Assembly: GCA_001606155.1 (NCBI GenBank)
Contig: LODT01000032.1
Coordinates: 1 to 64,000 of the forward strand
Source of the DNA: Tieghemostelium lacteum
Lineage: Eukaryota > Evosea > Eumycetozoa > Dictyosteliales > Raperosteliaceae
Direction of reading: 5' to 3'
Length of the DNA: 64,000 bases
Made by a program: the position numbers and the translations under genes. Of this stretch, positions 1-12,994 are shown in pieces; the stretch's first letter is position 1; each line of letters starts with the position of its first letter. The notes beneath the pieces were generated by a model that did not search any database, was not told where the DNA came from, and worked only from the letters and a program-made list of their open reading frames with translations.

Positions 1-1260
1 ACTGCTACTGCCACAAGTACTCCACCAGTCACTGCCACTGCTACATCACCAGTTACTGCTACTGATAGTGCTACATCACCAGTCACTGCTACTGCCACAA
101 GTACTCCAGTCACTTCTACATCACCAGTTACTGCTACATCACCAGTAACTGCTACTGCTACTGCACTAGTACTCCACCAGTCACTGCAACTGCTACTAGT
201 ACTCCACCAGTCACTGCTACATCACCAGTCACTGCTACAGCCACAAGTACTCCAGTCACTGCCACAAGTTCACCAACGGTCATTGCTACTGCTACAAGTT
301 CTCCAACGGTCATTGCCACTGATGTTGCTACAAGTTCACCAACGGTCATTGCTACTGCCACAAGTACTCCAGTCACTGCTACATCACCAGTCACTGCTAC
401 TGCCACAAGTACTCCAGTCACTGCTACTGCCACAAGTACTCCAATCACTGCTACATCACCAGTCACTGCTACTGCCACAAGTACTCCAGTCACTGCCACA
501 AGTACTCCAATCACTGCTACATCACCAGTCACTGCTACTGCCTCAAGTACTCCAATCACTGCCACAAGTACTCCAGTCACTGCTACATCACCAGTCACTG
601 CTACATCACCAGTCACTGCTACATCACCAATCACTGCTACTAGTACTCCAGTCACTGCTACTGCCACAAGTACTCCAGTTACTGCTACATCACCAGTCAC
701 TGCTACTGCCACAAGTACTCCAGTCACTGCTACTGCTACATCACCAGTCACTGCTACATCACCAATCACTGCTACATTACCAGTTACTGCCTCAAGTACT
801 CCAGTCACTGCTACTGCCACTAGTACTCCACCAATCAGTGCCACAAGTACTCCAGTCACTGCTACATCACCAGTCACTGCCACTAGTACTCCACCAGTCA
901 CTGCCACAAGTACTCCAGTCACTGCTACTGCCACAAGTACTCCAGTTACTGCTACATCACCAGTTACTGCTACTGCTACATCACCAGTTACTGCTACTGC
1001 TACATCACCAGTCACTGCCACTGCTACATCACCAGTTACTGTCTCAAGTACTCCAATCACTGCTACCTCACCAATCACTGCCACAAGTACTCCAGTCACT
1101 GCAACAAGTACTCCAGTCACTGCTACCTCACCAATCACTGCTACTAGTACTCCAGTCACTGCTACATCACCAGTCACTGCAACAAGTACTCCAGTCACTG
1201 CTACTGCTACAAGTTCACCAACGGTCATTGCCACTGATACTGCTACATCACCAGCCACTA
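1..1260 (+). repeat. Coding minisatellite of degenerate 12-27 base units
   Basis: Variants of ACTGCTACATCACCAGTC and ACTGCCACAAGTACTCCAGT recur without interruption. Unit lengths are multiples of three, so the array keeps the reading frame and leaves several frames free of stops. Repeat-number changes and slippage are expected here. Confidence 0.9.
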
Positions 1261-1742
1261 CTACAACTGGTACTACTTCTATACCAACACCAGCCCCACC
1301 AGTCACTGCTACATCAGCTACTACTAGATCAACATCAACCACCACAAAAAGTACAACTTCTACAACTTCAACTAAACCACCAATCACTACAACTTCCACT
1401 AAAACACCAGTCACCACATCAACATCAACATCAACTAAACCTCCAGTTTTTACAACAACCACTAATAACACTGTAATTATAAATGGCTGTATATGTGAAA
1501 AAGGATTCCATTGCTTGCCAAGTAGTAAAGTGTGTGTACCCAATAATGAAGTATATAACGGTGAAACTTGTATGCATTATCCATGTGCAATGGGATATCA
1601 CTGTCAAGAGTTTCACAATGGAAATCATATATGTAAGAAAGATGGAGATTGTATGAAATGTGCTGATATTCAATGCAAAAAAGGTTGTTATCTTGTTGCA
1701 ACCAAAGATTCAATATGTAAATATCAACCAACGTGTGTATAA
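1..1742 (+). CDS. Thr/Pro-rich repeat protein with follistatin-like Cys-rich tail (5' partial)
   Basis: The gene enters from outside the window. It encodes a long low-complexity stretch of Thr, Ala, Ser, Pro and Val (units such as TATSTPVTA and TATSPV), then plain Thr/Ser/Pro sequence to about base 1450, then about 90 residues rich in Cys. The Cys-rich tail has C-x4-C-x3-GYHC-x8-C spacing, which resembles follistatin-N-like modules of dictyostelid spore-coat and extracellular matrix proteins. The Thr-rich part would be a heavily O-glycosylated stalk or surface spacer, so a secreted or cell-surface role is inferred. The frame used from base 165 to the TAA at 1740-1742 is one base out of phase with the equally good Thr/Ala/Pro frame in bases 1-162. 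At 161-167 a C is missing compared with the standard unit at about 809. This is either a true frameshift or a sequence error in the repeat. Other frames are also open across the repeat and are shadows. Confidence 0.75.
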
Positions 1743-2224
1743 ATATCAAAATATTAAAAGTAATAATTCAAATATAATATAAAATAAAATATAATATAAA
1801 ATTAAATAATTAATTTAATTTAAAATATGAATTGTTTATTAAAATATTTTGTTTTCAATGAGTAAAAGTGGAGATTAAGGCATATACTCATATTAGCAGT
1901 TGGGTTATCATCCGCTTTTCTAAGAATGTACTCTTCAACTCATTGTGAGATAAAAACTTTTTTAGATTTTAAGAATTCAAACAGTAGGTAATTTGAAGAA
2001 TCTTTCCTTTACAATTTCGGATTCAGATACATTTTGTTGACCTTCAGAAGTATTGGTGTCACAAATTTATACTGAGACAGTTACCTTTCATCTTCTTGTG
2101 AACTTTGCATTTGATATTTGTTGGTGGTTTGAATGGATAAGTGTTATTTTTAATAGTTAATGACCTTGAAAGATTGGTTAATAACTTAAATTTTAAAAGA
2201 ATTTATTTTTATCCAAGAATTACA
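1743..2224. other. Non-coding, possibly decayed upstream part of a duplicated gene
   Basis: AT-rich sequence with no intact ORF. One forward frame near 1883-1965 reads like a hydrophobic leader followed by a Cys-containing segment, and it precedes the clear relic at 2225-2540. It may be the lost 5' part of that relic. This is inference only. Confidence 0.35.
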
Positions 2225-2540
2225 ACTAGTACCACTTCAACATCTGGTCCAAAAACCACAACGATAACAACTTAAACAACTAGTACAATTGTTGTCAACA
2301 ACCGGAATAACATCCCAGATTAGTCCATCACAATTAACAGTTGTTATATTAGTATTTTTGGGTAAGTTTGTTTACCAAATTCCCATATTTGTGTAAATCA
2401 AGGTGAAGTATATGAAGGTGAAATATGCATAAAACTTGTGCATTTAGTTTTCACAGGTCAAAGTCTTTTTATTCTAATTAAAACATTTGCTCAAAAATGT
2501 CAACATATCACCAACAAGTACAAATAAAATAAATTTTTAA
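2225..2540 (+). pseudogene. Relic of a Thr-rich/Cys-rich protein related to the gene at 1-1742
   Basis: Bases 2223-2285 read as Thr/Ser-rich sequence. Bases 2369-2425 read CLPNSHICVNQGEVYEGEIC, closely matching CLPSSKVCVPNNEVYNGETC in the tail of the gene just upstream. Stops interrupt the Thr-rich part (for example TAA at about 2272), and the similarity fades after about 2430 where further Cys residues should follow. I read this as a decayed tandem duplicate of the neighbouring gene. It is too degraded to be functional as a protein. Confidence 0.75.
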
Positions 2541-2689
2541 ATAAAAAAAAAATAATAATAATAAATATTAATTAATGATGATATATATATATAATATTTA
2601 TGTTTTTTATTATATTATTCAAAAGTCCTGTTTTGAAATTTTTTTTAAAATGCACAACTCCCTTTTTTTTTAAAGTAATTGTAATAATT

Positions 2690-5116
2690 ATGTTGAATTT
2701 AGACGATCCTGCTTTTAAGCAATGTTTAACATTGCTAGAGAGTAAAATTGATGAAGAGAAGTTTGTCGGAATATTATTAGTTAAATCGTTAATTCAACCT
2801 ACAGACACAAGAGCATTGTGTAGAGTTTATAGATCTATAGGTTTAGAATTTATATATAGATTATTACAATCTCCTACTTCTAATGGTATGTTTAGTGAAT
2901 TGCCTATAGATTACTGAGTGACTGTTATTAATATTATTTTTGGCAAAGGTGAAGAATCAATTTCGTATTATAATTTAGCAATGACTTTGTTATCAACTTT
3001 CTCAGCATTGGAATATAAAGATGAAAGGAATGGTGTGGATGTAAACGTAGATAATGAAGAAAAAGAAGAGAATATACTATTATCAATGTCAAAGAATCCA
3101 TTGATTAATGATTTGGTTTCATTGATTTTAAAGAGGTGCGCTGATGATGTTAATATAGAGAATTATAATCTATTATTGGAATCTACACAATTTCTATACT
3201 CTTTTGTGAATGTTGGTGGTTTGACAAATAATGATACTGTAAAGATTATTTTACAACAAGTGAATATACAGAGAATTGCATTGATTGCATTACAGATACA
3301 TCAGAAAAAGAATCTAGAGAAACATAGTGAATTGTTAACTACTTTTGTTGACTTTATCTATTTGGTAGTTTGGAAAGTACCTAATCTATTGACACTTTTA
3401 CAACAGAGTCAACAACAGTCACCACTAGATACCACTAATGACAATCAAAGTCAATCTACTATAACATCATCTATAATTAATAGTATACAAGCATACAATC
3501 AATTAAATATAGTTATTGGACCAGTATTTCAGTTACTTGATCCACTATCTGTTATATTCCGAGATAGAGTAGATGAAACCAAGTTTTCTATTCTACTGGT
3601 ATTCTCAGTACTGTTGCCATTGTACATTAGCAATGACGAGATTAACGGTAATACACAGACACAGGCTATATTCAATGCTAATAAAGTGTGGAAATTCAAT
3701 TTGAAATCTGCACTTTATTCTATATTCTCAAGTAAAAAGTTAAAAGAAGAACATAGAGATAGTTCAATTATACTCTATTCCGTATTGGTAGATTACCTTG
3801 GAAAAGAGTTTTTTAATTTACAAGATAGTAGTTGTAATTCTAACAAAAGTATTACTATTAAACCTATACCTACCGAAACCCTGATTCTGTTATCTTTACA
3901 ATTGTCTAGAACAGAAATTCACATGATTCTATTGAATATGCAAAAGGAAACTATATTATCAGATACCAAATGTACATTGATAACATCTTGTTATCTAATT
4001 ATTGAAAATGTTATATCATTTCTCATTGGATATTATGAAGATAGTAGTGAAGGTTCAAAGAATGGTATTGAATTCTCTACTGATACCCTAGGTAAAATTC
4101 AAGGTATAATGGTAGAGGTTATGACCATTATTGTAAACTATATAAAACAGGCTGCTGAAGAGTATCCTGAAGTGAAACCAACTTATGAGATGGTATCAGC
4201 ACTCAAATTACTAGGTATATGGATGGGTGAAGAGATTACAAGTGTACAGAAACTCCTTCAATTGGCATTAAGTGATATTCTAACTTACTTTCTATCGCAT
4301 AAAGAGGAGAGTGGTTACTTTTTATGTTTTTTAATTCCTGGTATCAGTCACTATATAGAGTCTAGTGAGTGCATGGAGATATTCATTCAACAACAAGGAC
4401 CTGCTAAGATTTCACAATATATGAATTATTATCTGTCTCCTTTGATTCAGTATATAAAGGATCCAGAAATTAAGACACTTTCTGTAATCAATGAACTTAG
4501 AACTTATGGTGCAACTGCTGATACAGCAGTGAATATAATTATACCTAGAAGTTGTGAGATATTGCAAATGTATTTCAATGTTGGTACATTTGCTGGAAAT
4601 AATCAGTATACTGATAGAACATCTCGAGAGATATTCATTCAACTTTTAACCAATGTCGCTGAACAAGCATTTGCACTGCAGAAAGAATTGGATACAAACT
4701 TTTGGGACCATTATCTAACCTACCAATACGTAGTCAGTCATCTATTGGTACTGTGTTTGAGTATATTGGTACACTATGAAGAAAAGGATATACCCGAAAA
4801 CACATTATCTAAAATATGTTTATTAGTAACTCAATACTATTGTTCTATTGAGTTTCCAGAGACTTCAAATCACAAGATTACCAGTCTATGGTCAACCATA
4901 AAAGACCTATATCTAAACGGTCTAGAATTGGTCTTACAAAATATTGATAGACATAAATCACTAATGTCTCATCTATCCTTTAAAAGATGGCCACCAACTG
5001 ATTTCAGACTAACTCAAAAGCAAAATAATGAATATCTTCATTTGGATAATCAAGTTTTAATCAATGTAAATAGAAATATAGGAAATTTAATAAGAAAATT
5101 ATTTAACAATTCATAA
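2690..5116 (+). CDS. Neurochondrin-like armadillo protein, interrupted by an in-frame TGA
   Basis: About 808 codons of helical-repeat protein. The first 75 residues (MLNLDDPAFKQCLTLL..., KFVGILLVKSL, GLEFIYRLLQS) match the start of the neurochondrin family. That family consists of alpha-helical repeat proteins, linked in animals to neurite outgrowth; the amoebal role is unknown. The same frame continues to 5116, but TGA at 2915-2917 splits it into a 75-codon start and a 732-codon remainder. A GTATGT at 2886 and an AG at 2917-2918 would define a 33-base intron that removes the stop in phase. That is shorter than every other intron here, so a nonsense change, a sequence error or a mini-intron are all possible. 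ATG 2690 is preferred over 2600 because the upstream residues are Phe/Lys-rich and unlike the family. Confidence 0.7.
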
Positions 5117-5361
5117 TAAATTTGTTTTAATTTTTTGAAAACATTTAACTGAAGGATATTTATATTGATAATTCTTCGTGGGACATTATATTATACTCTT
5201 TTTTTTAATACCTATATTATGAATGAAAAATCAAAGTTAGAGTAAAAAACTATTACATACCATAGAAGATTTGTATTATTTAAATTATTATCATAAATAA
5301 AGATAAAAATCTTCTATAATATGTTCTATGAAACAGAAAAGGGAAATATTATTGAAAATTA

Positions 5362-5634
5362 TTGATGATATTATCCACTTTAAAATTACCAGATCCAGCT
5401 AAACCATTTGAATTGCATACTGATGCTTCTATGAAAGGTATGGGAGCTGTACTATACCAAGACAAGAAAATAGTACCTGGATGTATTGTGACCGATTCTG
5501 ATCCAAGATTCACCTCAAGTTACTGGAATTGTCTGATGTTTGCTATCAATACTATGACACACAACTCGTTGCCATATCATCATTCAACAAATGGACTGGT
5601 GGAAAGATATACAAGTGGTATCCTTTTTCTCTAA
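5362..5634 (+). mobile_element. Fossil fragment of a Ty3/gypsy-type LTR retrotransposon
   Basis: One short open stretch carries a piece of the reverse transcriptase/RNase H junction (PAKPFELHTDASMKGMGAVL) followed by a piece of an integrase core (DSDPRFTSSYW, with THNSLPYHHSTNGLVERY after it). Both are diagnostic of the Ty3/gypsy group. No LTRs, gag or protease are visible around it. It is a broken, much reduced remnant and cannot be dated without its relatives. Confidence 0.85.
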
Positions 5635-5839
5635 GAGTACAGCTTTCTAAAATTTGTTTCAAATGTAAACAAAATTGCAACTAGGTCTTCCCTTTTCATG
5701 GTGGGATGGTATTATTATAGGTTGTTGTAAAAAAATGATGGGTACTATTATAATGATGGTAGATTGGGATGTAAATGTATAAATTGCATTAAAGTTTTAA
5801 AAAGGTTTTTAATTTTTTAAATTGAAAACGAACGAATAG

Positions 5840-7739
5840 ATGGCATATCATTATTTGAAATTTACTTTTCCAGAGGAATTTAACAGAAAATTTAATTTCA
5901 AACAGGATAGGATTGATAATTTATATATAGATATAAATAATATATTTCATGTATCATGTAGAAAAGCAAAAAAAAATAATGTAGTAAACAATCTAATGAA
6001 AATATTACAATCAATCATGAGTAAAATGAGACCAATTAAATCTGTATTTTTGGCATTTGATGGCCCTGCACCATTTGCCAAACATCATAGACAGAGAATA
6101 CGTAGATTTTCTAAACCACAATCAGAATTCAATACACATCATATAACTAGTGGATCTGAATTTATGAATCAACTCATGAAAGATATGGAAAAGTTTATTG
6201 AAACTTCACTAGGTAAACGACATTTCAGTGATACAGCATACTATCTATCACCATCTTCTAGACATGGTGAAGCTGAATTTAAAATCTTTCAATATATCAA
6301 TGAGAATCAAGACCTTTTAAAAACACAAAATCATTATATAATATCACAGGATTCCGATTCGATATTCTATGCCCTACTATCACCACTTTCAAACATCAAA
6401 ATTCTAAAAACCTCTCCATCTGGTGATTTGGTTATTGATATTGATAGTTTAAGAAAAAAAATTCTCACTCAAATCGATCCAAAACAAAATCCTAGTATGT
6501 ACTACAATCATACAGTACACTCTATTCATAAAACACATTTTTAAAATATCTAACAAACATGTATTAGAACAAGCTCTTATAGATTTTGTATTATTAGATA
6601 TTATAAATGGAAGTGATTTATTACCTGCTATTAGAAGTACTGATTTTCTTCAAATGTGGAACCATTATCGTACTGGTACTGGATGCATATTCAATCAATC
6701 TGACAATTCTTTAAATCTAAAATATTTAAATGAAATTTTATCTGTAAATGTATGTAATTGTCAATGAGGGGTATGAAATTTCACCAATCAATATTTTTAA
6801 ATATTTACTAACTAGTTGTGATGGAATTATAGATAGAACCTGGTAAAGATTGGCCACAGAGTTTAAGTCATGTAATTTCATATATTGTTGGTAAAATGGT
6901 TGATATTAAACAACTATTCAAAATCAATAGAGAAATGAAAACTATAACTTTCGATTTTGTAGGGTTATCACCAAGTTAGAGAAATTACATCATCTTTTAA
7001 ATCAGCAAAAGCAGATATTTGTAGAGATTATATATTCAATGGTCATTTAGATAAACTCTTGGAAAATTATAAATATACTCTGGGAATTGAAAAACAAGAG
7101 GAAGCCAAATTGAGAATATTCAATCTATCTCAACTGTTTACTGAAGATAACTATGATATTTCTAAATTCTACCAAGGTGTTATATGGCATCTTAAGTATT
7201 ACCTAACAAAATGTAATGATTTCTCCTACAGATACCATTTTATTCATGGACCTCCTCTAAAGAACCTAATAGAATACAATGCTGTAAACAGTCGTATCAA
7301 TGAAAATTGTCCAGATAGAATGGTGAATCCATTGAATCCAGAACTATTCTGTCTGTCATTGTCTAACACTATAAACTGTAAAGAACTGGTACCTGAAATG
7401 TTCAGACCAATGGTTGAAAAAGATGTTTTGTTTCAACCTACAGTTGAGGGTTTAAAAGAATGGTTGAATCCAAATGTCTTGGAAACTCTCACCAAGAACT
7501 ATCATAAATATCAAACTACTCCACAACCATTTACACCAACTACCAAATATATTTTCAGAAAAGACTCTATACAAAAATTCACCGAGAATTTTGAAAAGTC
7601 TCCAAACAAATTCTATTTTCAACTCAATCAACCTTACAATAGAAATTTTAGTACTAGTACTTTTAGATCATCACCAATGCATCATACTTCAATAGTAAAT
7701 ATGTTTCTTTTAAAAGGTTTAAAGTTAATTAAAAAATAA
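5840..7739 (+). CDS. Compact XRN-family 5'-3' exoribonuclease, frame broken at two homopolymers
   Basis: XRN nucleases degrade 5'-monophosphorylated RNA. Visible family motifs: LYIDINNIFH, VFLAFDGPAPFAKHHRQRIR, ITSGSEFM, GEAEFKIFQYI, IISQDSDSI, DFVLLDIINGSDLLP and the later YQGVIWHLKYYL. Likely exons are 5840-6494, 6568-6750 and 6833-7739, with GTATGT...TAG introns. The phase closes at both introns only if one base is discounted in the A run at 6719-6723 and one in the GGG at 6962-6964. The total is then 580 codons with no other stop. This is far shorter than XRN1 or XRN2, and the usual GEGEHK is GEAEFK, so it is a divergent member or a very young pseudogene. The near-intact coding sequence favours either recent inactivation or sequence errors. 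Confidence 0.65.
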
Positions 7740-7804
7740 AAATAGTTTAAACAATTATTTTAGATTAAAGTGTTGGTGGAATTGAGTTTATTTACATATC
7801 TATT

Positions 7805-9279
<1,475 letters not shown>

Positions 9280-10978
9280 ATGTTGAGTATGATTAAACAA
9301 GCTGGATCACCCAGCGATGCTAAAAGAGGGCAAGCATTATTACTCAATATTTCAGCAGGAAAAGGTTTACAATCAGTTCTAAAAACCAATCTCGGACCTA
9401 AAGGTACACTTAAAATGTTAGTTTCAGGTGGTGGTGAAATCAAATTGACAAAAGACGGTGCAGTTTTATTACATGATATGGTATGTTATTTTATAGATAG
9501 ATTTGAAATATTACAGTAAGTGGACAGTAATTAATAATAATGTGGATTACTATAAGCAAATTCAACATCCAACAGCAGCATTAATTGCAAGAACAGCTAC
9601 AGCACAAGATGATATAACAGGTGATGGTACAACATCAAATGTCATTACAATTGGTGAATTTTTAAAACAATCAGAGAGATATTTGGCAGAGAATATTCAT
9701 CCAAGAATTATCTCAGAAGGTTTAGAGTTGGCCAAAGATCGTTGTTTAGCATTTTTAGAGACATTCAAACAAAAAAAGAATACATTGGATAGAGAGTTAT
9801 TGATTAATATTGCTCGTACCAGTCTTCGTACAAAGTTACCTAGGGAATTAGCAGATCAACTTACTGAACATGTTGTAGATTCACTTCTACTCATTCGTAA
9901 AGATAACGAACCTATAGATTTGTTTATGGTTGAGATTATGACTATGCAACATCGTACTGATGGTCAATCACAGTTGATTAAAGGGTTGGTACTAGACCAT
10001 GGATCTCGTCATCCAGACATGCCAAAGAAACTTAGTAATTGTTTTATCCTAACTTGTAACGTTTCGTTGGAATACGAAAAAACTGAGGTTAACGCTAACT
10101 TTTTATATAAAGATCATCAAACTCGTTCCAAGATGATTGATGGTGAACATAAATTGGTTGCAGAGAGATGCAAGCAAATTATCGATTTGAAGAACCACGT
10201 TTGCGATACACCAGACAAGAACTTTGTTGTCATTAATCAGAAAGGTATTGATCCAATTTGTTTGGATATGTTTGCCAAGGCTGGTATTATTGCTTTACGT
10301 CGTGCCAAACGTAGAAATATGGAGAGATTGACATTGGCTTGTGGTGGTACTGCTATGAATAGTTTGGAGGACTTGTCTCCTGATTGTCTAGGTCATGCTG
10401 ATAGTGTCTATGAACATGTTCTAGGTGAGGAGAAATACACTTTTGTCGAAGGTGTCAATAACCCATTCTCTTGTACTATTCTAATTAAAGGTCCAACTAA
10501 ACACATTATCGAACAGATTAAAGACGCCCTTCGTGATGGTCTTCGTGCAGTAAAGAATACCATTGAAGATCAGTGTGTAGTACCAGGTGGTGGTGCATTC
10601 CAGATTGCTGCCTATGCAGATTTGATGAAATTCAAAGAAACAGTTCAAGGTCGTGTCAAATTAGGTGTTCAAGCATTCGCTGACTCCATTCTCATCATTC
10701 CAAAGACTTTAGCTGAAAATTCTGGTTTTGATCCAATGGATACTATTATCAAATTACAAGAGGAATACGCTAAAGGACACATTGTCGGTTTAGATATCAT
10801 GTCTGGTGAACCAATGGATCCAGTTCAAGAAGGTATCTGGGACCAATACAGTGTATTAAAACAAATTTATAGATCTTCCCCAATTATTGCCTCTCAATTA
10901 TTATTAGTCGATGAAATTATTAAAGCTGGTAAAGGTATGGGTAGAGCTCCAGGTAATGATGCTGGTCCACAAGAATAA
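9280..10978 (+). CDS. cct6: T-complex protein 1 subunit zeta (CCT6)
   Basis: Zeta subunit of the cytosolic chaperonin TRiC/CCT, which folds actin and tubulin in an ATP-dependent double ring. Exon 1 is 9280-9480, the intron 9481-9556 (GTATGT...TAAG) and exon 2 9557-10978, giving 540 residues, the normal length. The splice joins HDM to QIQHPTA exactly as in orthologues. Group II chaperonin motifs are present: [16 protein letters not shown] near residue 40, DGTTSN (ATP site, with [11 protein letters not shown]), [29 protein letters not shown] and the C-terminal [19 protein letters not shown] equatorial-domain motifs. [11 protein letters not shown] is typical of the zeta subunit. A C-rich stretch (11002-11013) lies 24 bases after the stop. 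Confidence 0.97.
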
Positions 10979-11071
10979 AAAAAAAAAACAAACAATATAA
11001 TCCCTTTCCTCCTAAAAAATAAATCACTTTAAATATTTCCGATCTCAATAACAACTCTCTTTTCTAAACAT

Positions 11072-12901
11072 TTATTTTGGTATTGAATATTTTGGTTTAT
11101 AGGTTTGAATAAACTTTTCAAATTTCTGTTTTTGATCCAAACGTATGTATTGTTCAAGATCTTCAATAGTAGCCATTTTGTAGTCTATTAGTATCTGAAG
11201 AGTTTCCATATTAAATTTTGATACTATTAATTTTAGAGATTCTTTTATAGCATATCTGAGTGGTCTAGTTGGATCTTTTTTGTTGGCACATCTGGGTACC
11301 CAATGATTGAGAAGTATTAAAACAGTTTTATTATAGTTCATTTCAAAGGCTACTACCATTGAAGTTGTACTATATAAGATTTCAGGTTTCATTTCTAGAA
11401 TTAGTTTTACAATTGCAGTTTGATCTTTTTTAATTGCAAAATCAATACCACTGTTTAATGATAGTCCTAGATTAGTTTGTACACCTTCTAGAATATCTTT
11501 AACTATTTCAATACTACCATATTCACATGACAAATCTAGTATATTTACAAACTGATTTCTAATGGCTTGAGAAAGACCTTCATTTGATGTTACACATCTA
11601 ACTAATTCTTTATCTTTAGAAGCTACTGCTTTTCTCATTAGATATTCAATATAAAATGATGATGTAAATTCGGTAGGTCTTGTAGAAATTACATATTGAA
11701 TTATATCATTTCCTTCTTTTGAATGAATATCTGAAATTAAGGAATTGAAATGACTGTATCTAACAGACTCAAACATATGAGAATAGGTGTCTATTAGTTT
11801 AATCATTTTTAAATTTCTATGTGAAAGCATGTAGTGTGTTGGACAACTTTCAAAAATGACATTATTGTTGTAGTTTGGAGCCATTGAAGCTCTTTGTAAA
11901 AGATATTCTAATATCTCATAGTGGTTATGTTTCATAGCTCCTTTAACTGAAGTATTATCAACTGAATGGTTTAATGTCTCCACTAGATATTTTACAATTT
12001 CAAAATGTCCCTTTTTAGATGCCATAGACAGAACTGAGGAGGATACTGGGAATCCTCTGCTAACTAATTCCTTTAGATTTTCAAACTTACCTAATTGTGT
12101 GGTTTTATAAATTGCAAATGGTGTGATTTCAAATGGTGTATTGGTACTGTTTAGGTAATCTACAACATCAAGGTGACCATAAGCAGCAGCAATATCTATA
12201 CAACAAAGAGAAGGTTTCATTCCAAAGAGTTCAATTAACAATTTTAAGTTCTCTAAAAGTCCTAATTTTGATGCCTCTGCAGTAGCTTCATGAAACTGTT
12301 GTCTTTTAACTACCTCATCAGTTGATGGAAACCTTTGTGCAAAGTGCCTAATCATTTCTTTATATGGTACAGCAGCAACTAGAGAAGATTCGCTAGAACT
12401 CGGATGTGCAGTTTCTAAATTTACAATATCAGCGTCTTGAAGAACATAATATACCAAATCACAGTTACCACTTTTACAAGCATTCCAAAGATATCTTCTC
12501 TTATCAAAACTACCACGTTTTTCAATCAATTTAACTGCATCTAATAGACCTGATAATGCAACATTAGATAACAACTGGGATTTACCATTAATTGCCAAGA
12601 AATAATCGGAATATTTTTGATAAACTTGTTGAAATAGATCAAAATCTCGAATGTTTAAACAAAAATCTAAAATACTAGACTCTGTTATCTTAAATGACGG
12701 AAGATGCTTTAGTTTATATCTAAGTAATTCCATATGTTTGTTCTTGCATATAAAATCACTATTACATCCTATATATTTCCTACTCTTTATCCCACAACTT
12801 TCATAACTATCATGTACAAATTTAAATATTAATTTATGTAAATATTTATTATTAAAAACTTTAAAGAATAATTCTTTATCGTTCATATCAATAAATTGCA
12901 A
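11072..12901 (-). CDS. Ankyrin-repeat-like protein of an expanded dictyostelid family
   Basis: A single-exon gene of 609 residues. The N-terminus (about residues 1-60) is a charged domain beginning with NDKELFFKVFNNKYLHKLIF, a layout seen in large families of paralogues in social amoebae. After it come irregular ankyrin-type helices of the form 'GHLDVVDYLN', 'GHFEIVKYLVE' and 'HYEILEYLLQ' (roughly residues 130-580). They contain paired helices but few canonical TPLH motifs. No signal peptide or membrane segment is seen. Members of this family have no established function; protein-protein scaffolding is inferred. A decayed relative lies at 39255-40090. Confidence 0.85.
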   Translation of the reverse strand: MQFIDMNDKELFFKVFNNKYLHKLIFKFVHDSYESCGIKSRKYIGCNSDFICKNKHMELLRYKLKHLPSFKITESSILDFCLNIRDFDLFQQVYQKYSDYFLAINGKSQLLSNVALSGLLDAVKLIEKRGSFDKRRYLWNACKSGNCDLVYYVLQDADIVNLETAHPSSSESSLVAAVPYKEMIRHFAQRFPSTDEVVKRQQFHEATAEASKLGLLENLKLLIELFGMKPSLCCIDIAAAYGHLDVVDYLNSTNTPFEITPFAIYKTTQLGKFENLKELVSRGFPVSSSVLSMASKKGHFEIVKYLVETLNHSVDNTSVKGAMKHNHYEILEYLLQRASMAPNYNNNVIFESCPTHYMLSHRNLKMIKLIDTYSHMFESVRYSHFNSLISDIHSKEGNDIIQYVISTRPTEFTSSFYIEYLMRKAVASKDKELVRCVTSNEGLSQAIRNQFVNILDLSCEYGSIEIVKDILEGVQTNLGLSLNSGIDFAIKKDQTAIVKLILEMKPEILYSTTSMVVAFEMNYNKTVLILLNHWVPRCANKKDPTRPLRYAIKESLKLIVSKFNMETLQILIDYKMATIEDLEQYIRLDQKQKFEKFIQTYKPKYSIPK

Positions 12902-12994
12902 AATATCTCTTTTTTTTATTAAAAAAAATTATTGATCAAAGTATTTTAAGTTATTTTGAGATATATATATATTACAGATTTTATTTTAAATAAT

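Noticed and set aside
1-1260. CRISPR-like array
   Set aside because: Units are contiguous and degenerate with no spacers, and they are coding.
283-1476. 397-codon forward ORF of Leu/Gln/His repeats
   Set aside because: Alternate frame of the same minisatellite, with no Cys-rich tail in frame.
158-1543. 461-codon reverse ORF of VAVTG-type repeats
   Set aside because: Mirror image of the Thr/Pro-coding repeat. The Cys-rich tail and its stop belong to the forward frame.
2600-2689. Upstream Met for the neurochondrin gene
   Set aside because: The added 30 residues are Phe/Lys-rich and unlike the family. ATG 2690 starts where similarity begins.
6891-6962. Extra XRN intron GTAAAA...TGTAG
   Set aside because: Its phase leads directly into TAG at 6977-6979, so it does not rescue the frame. 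The insertion in GGG is simpler.
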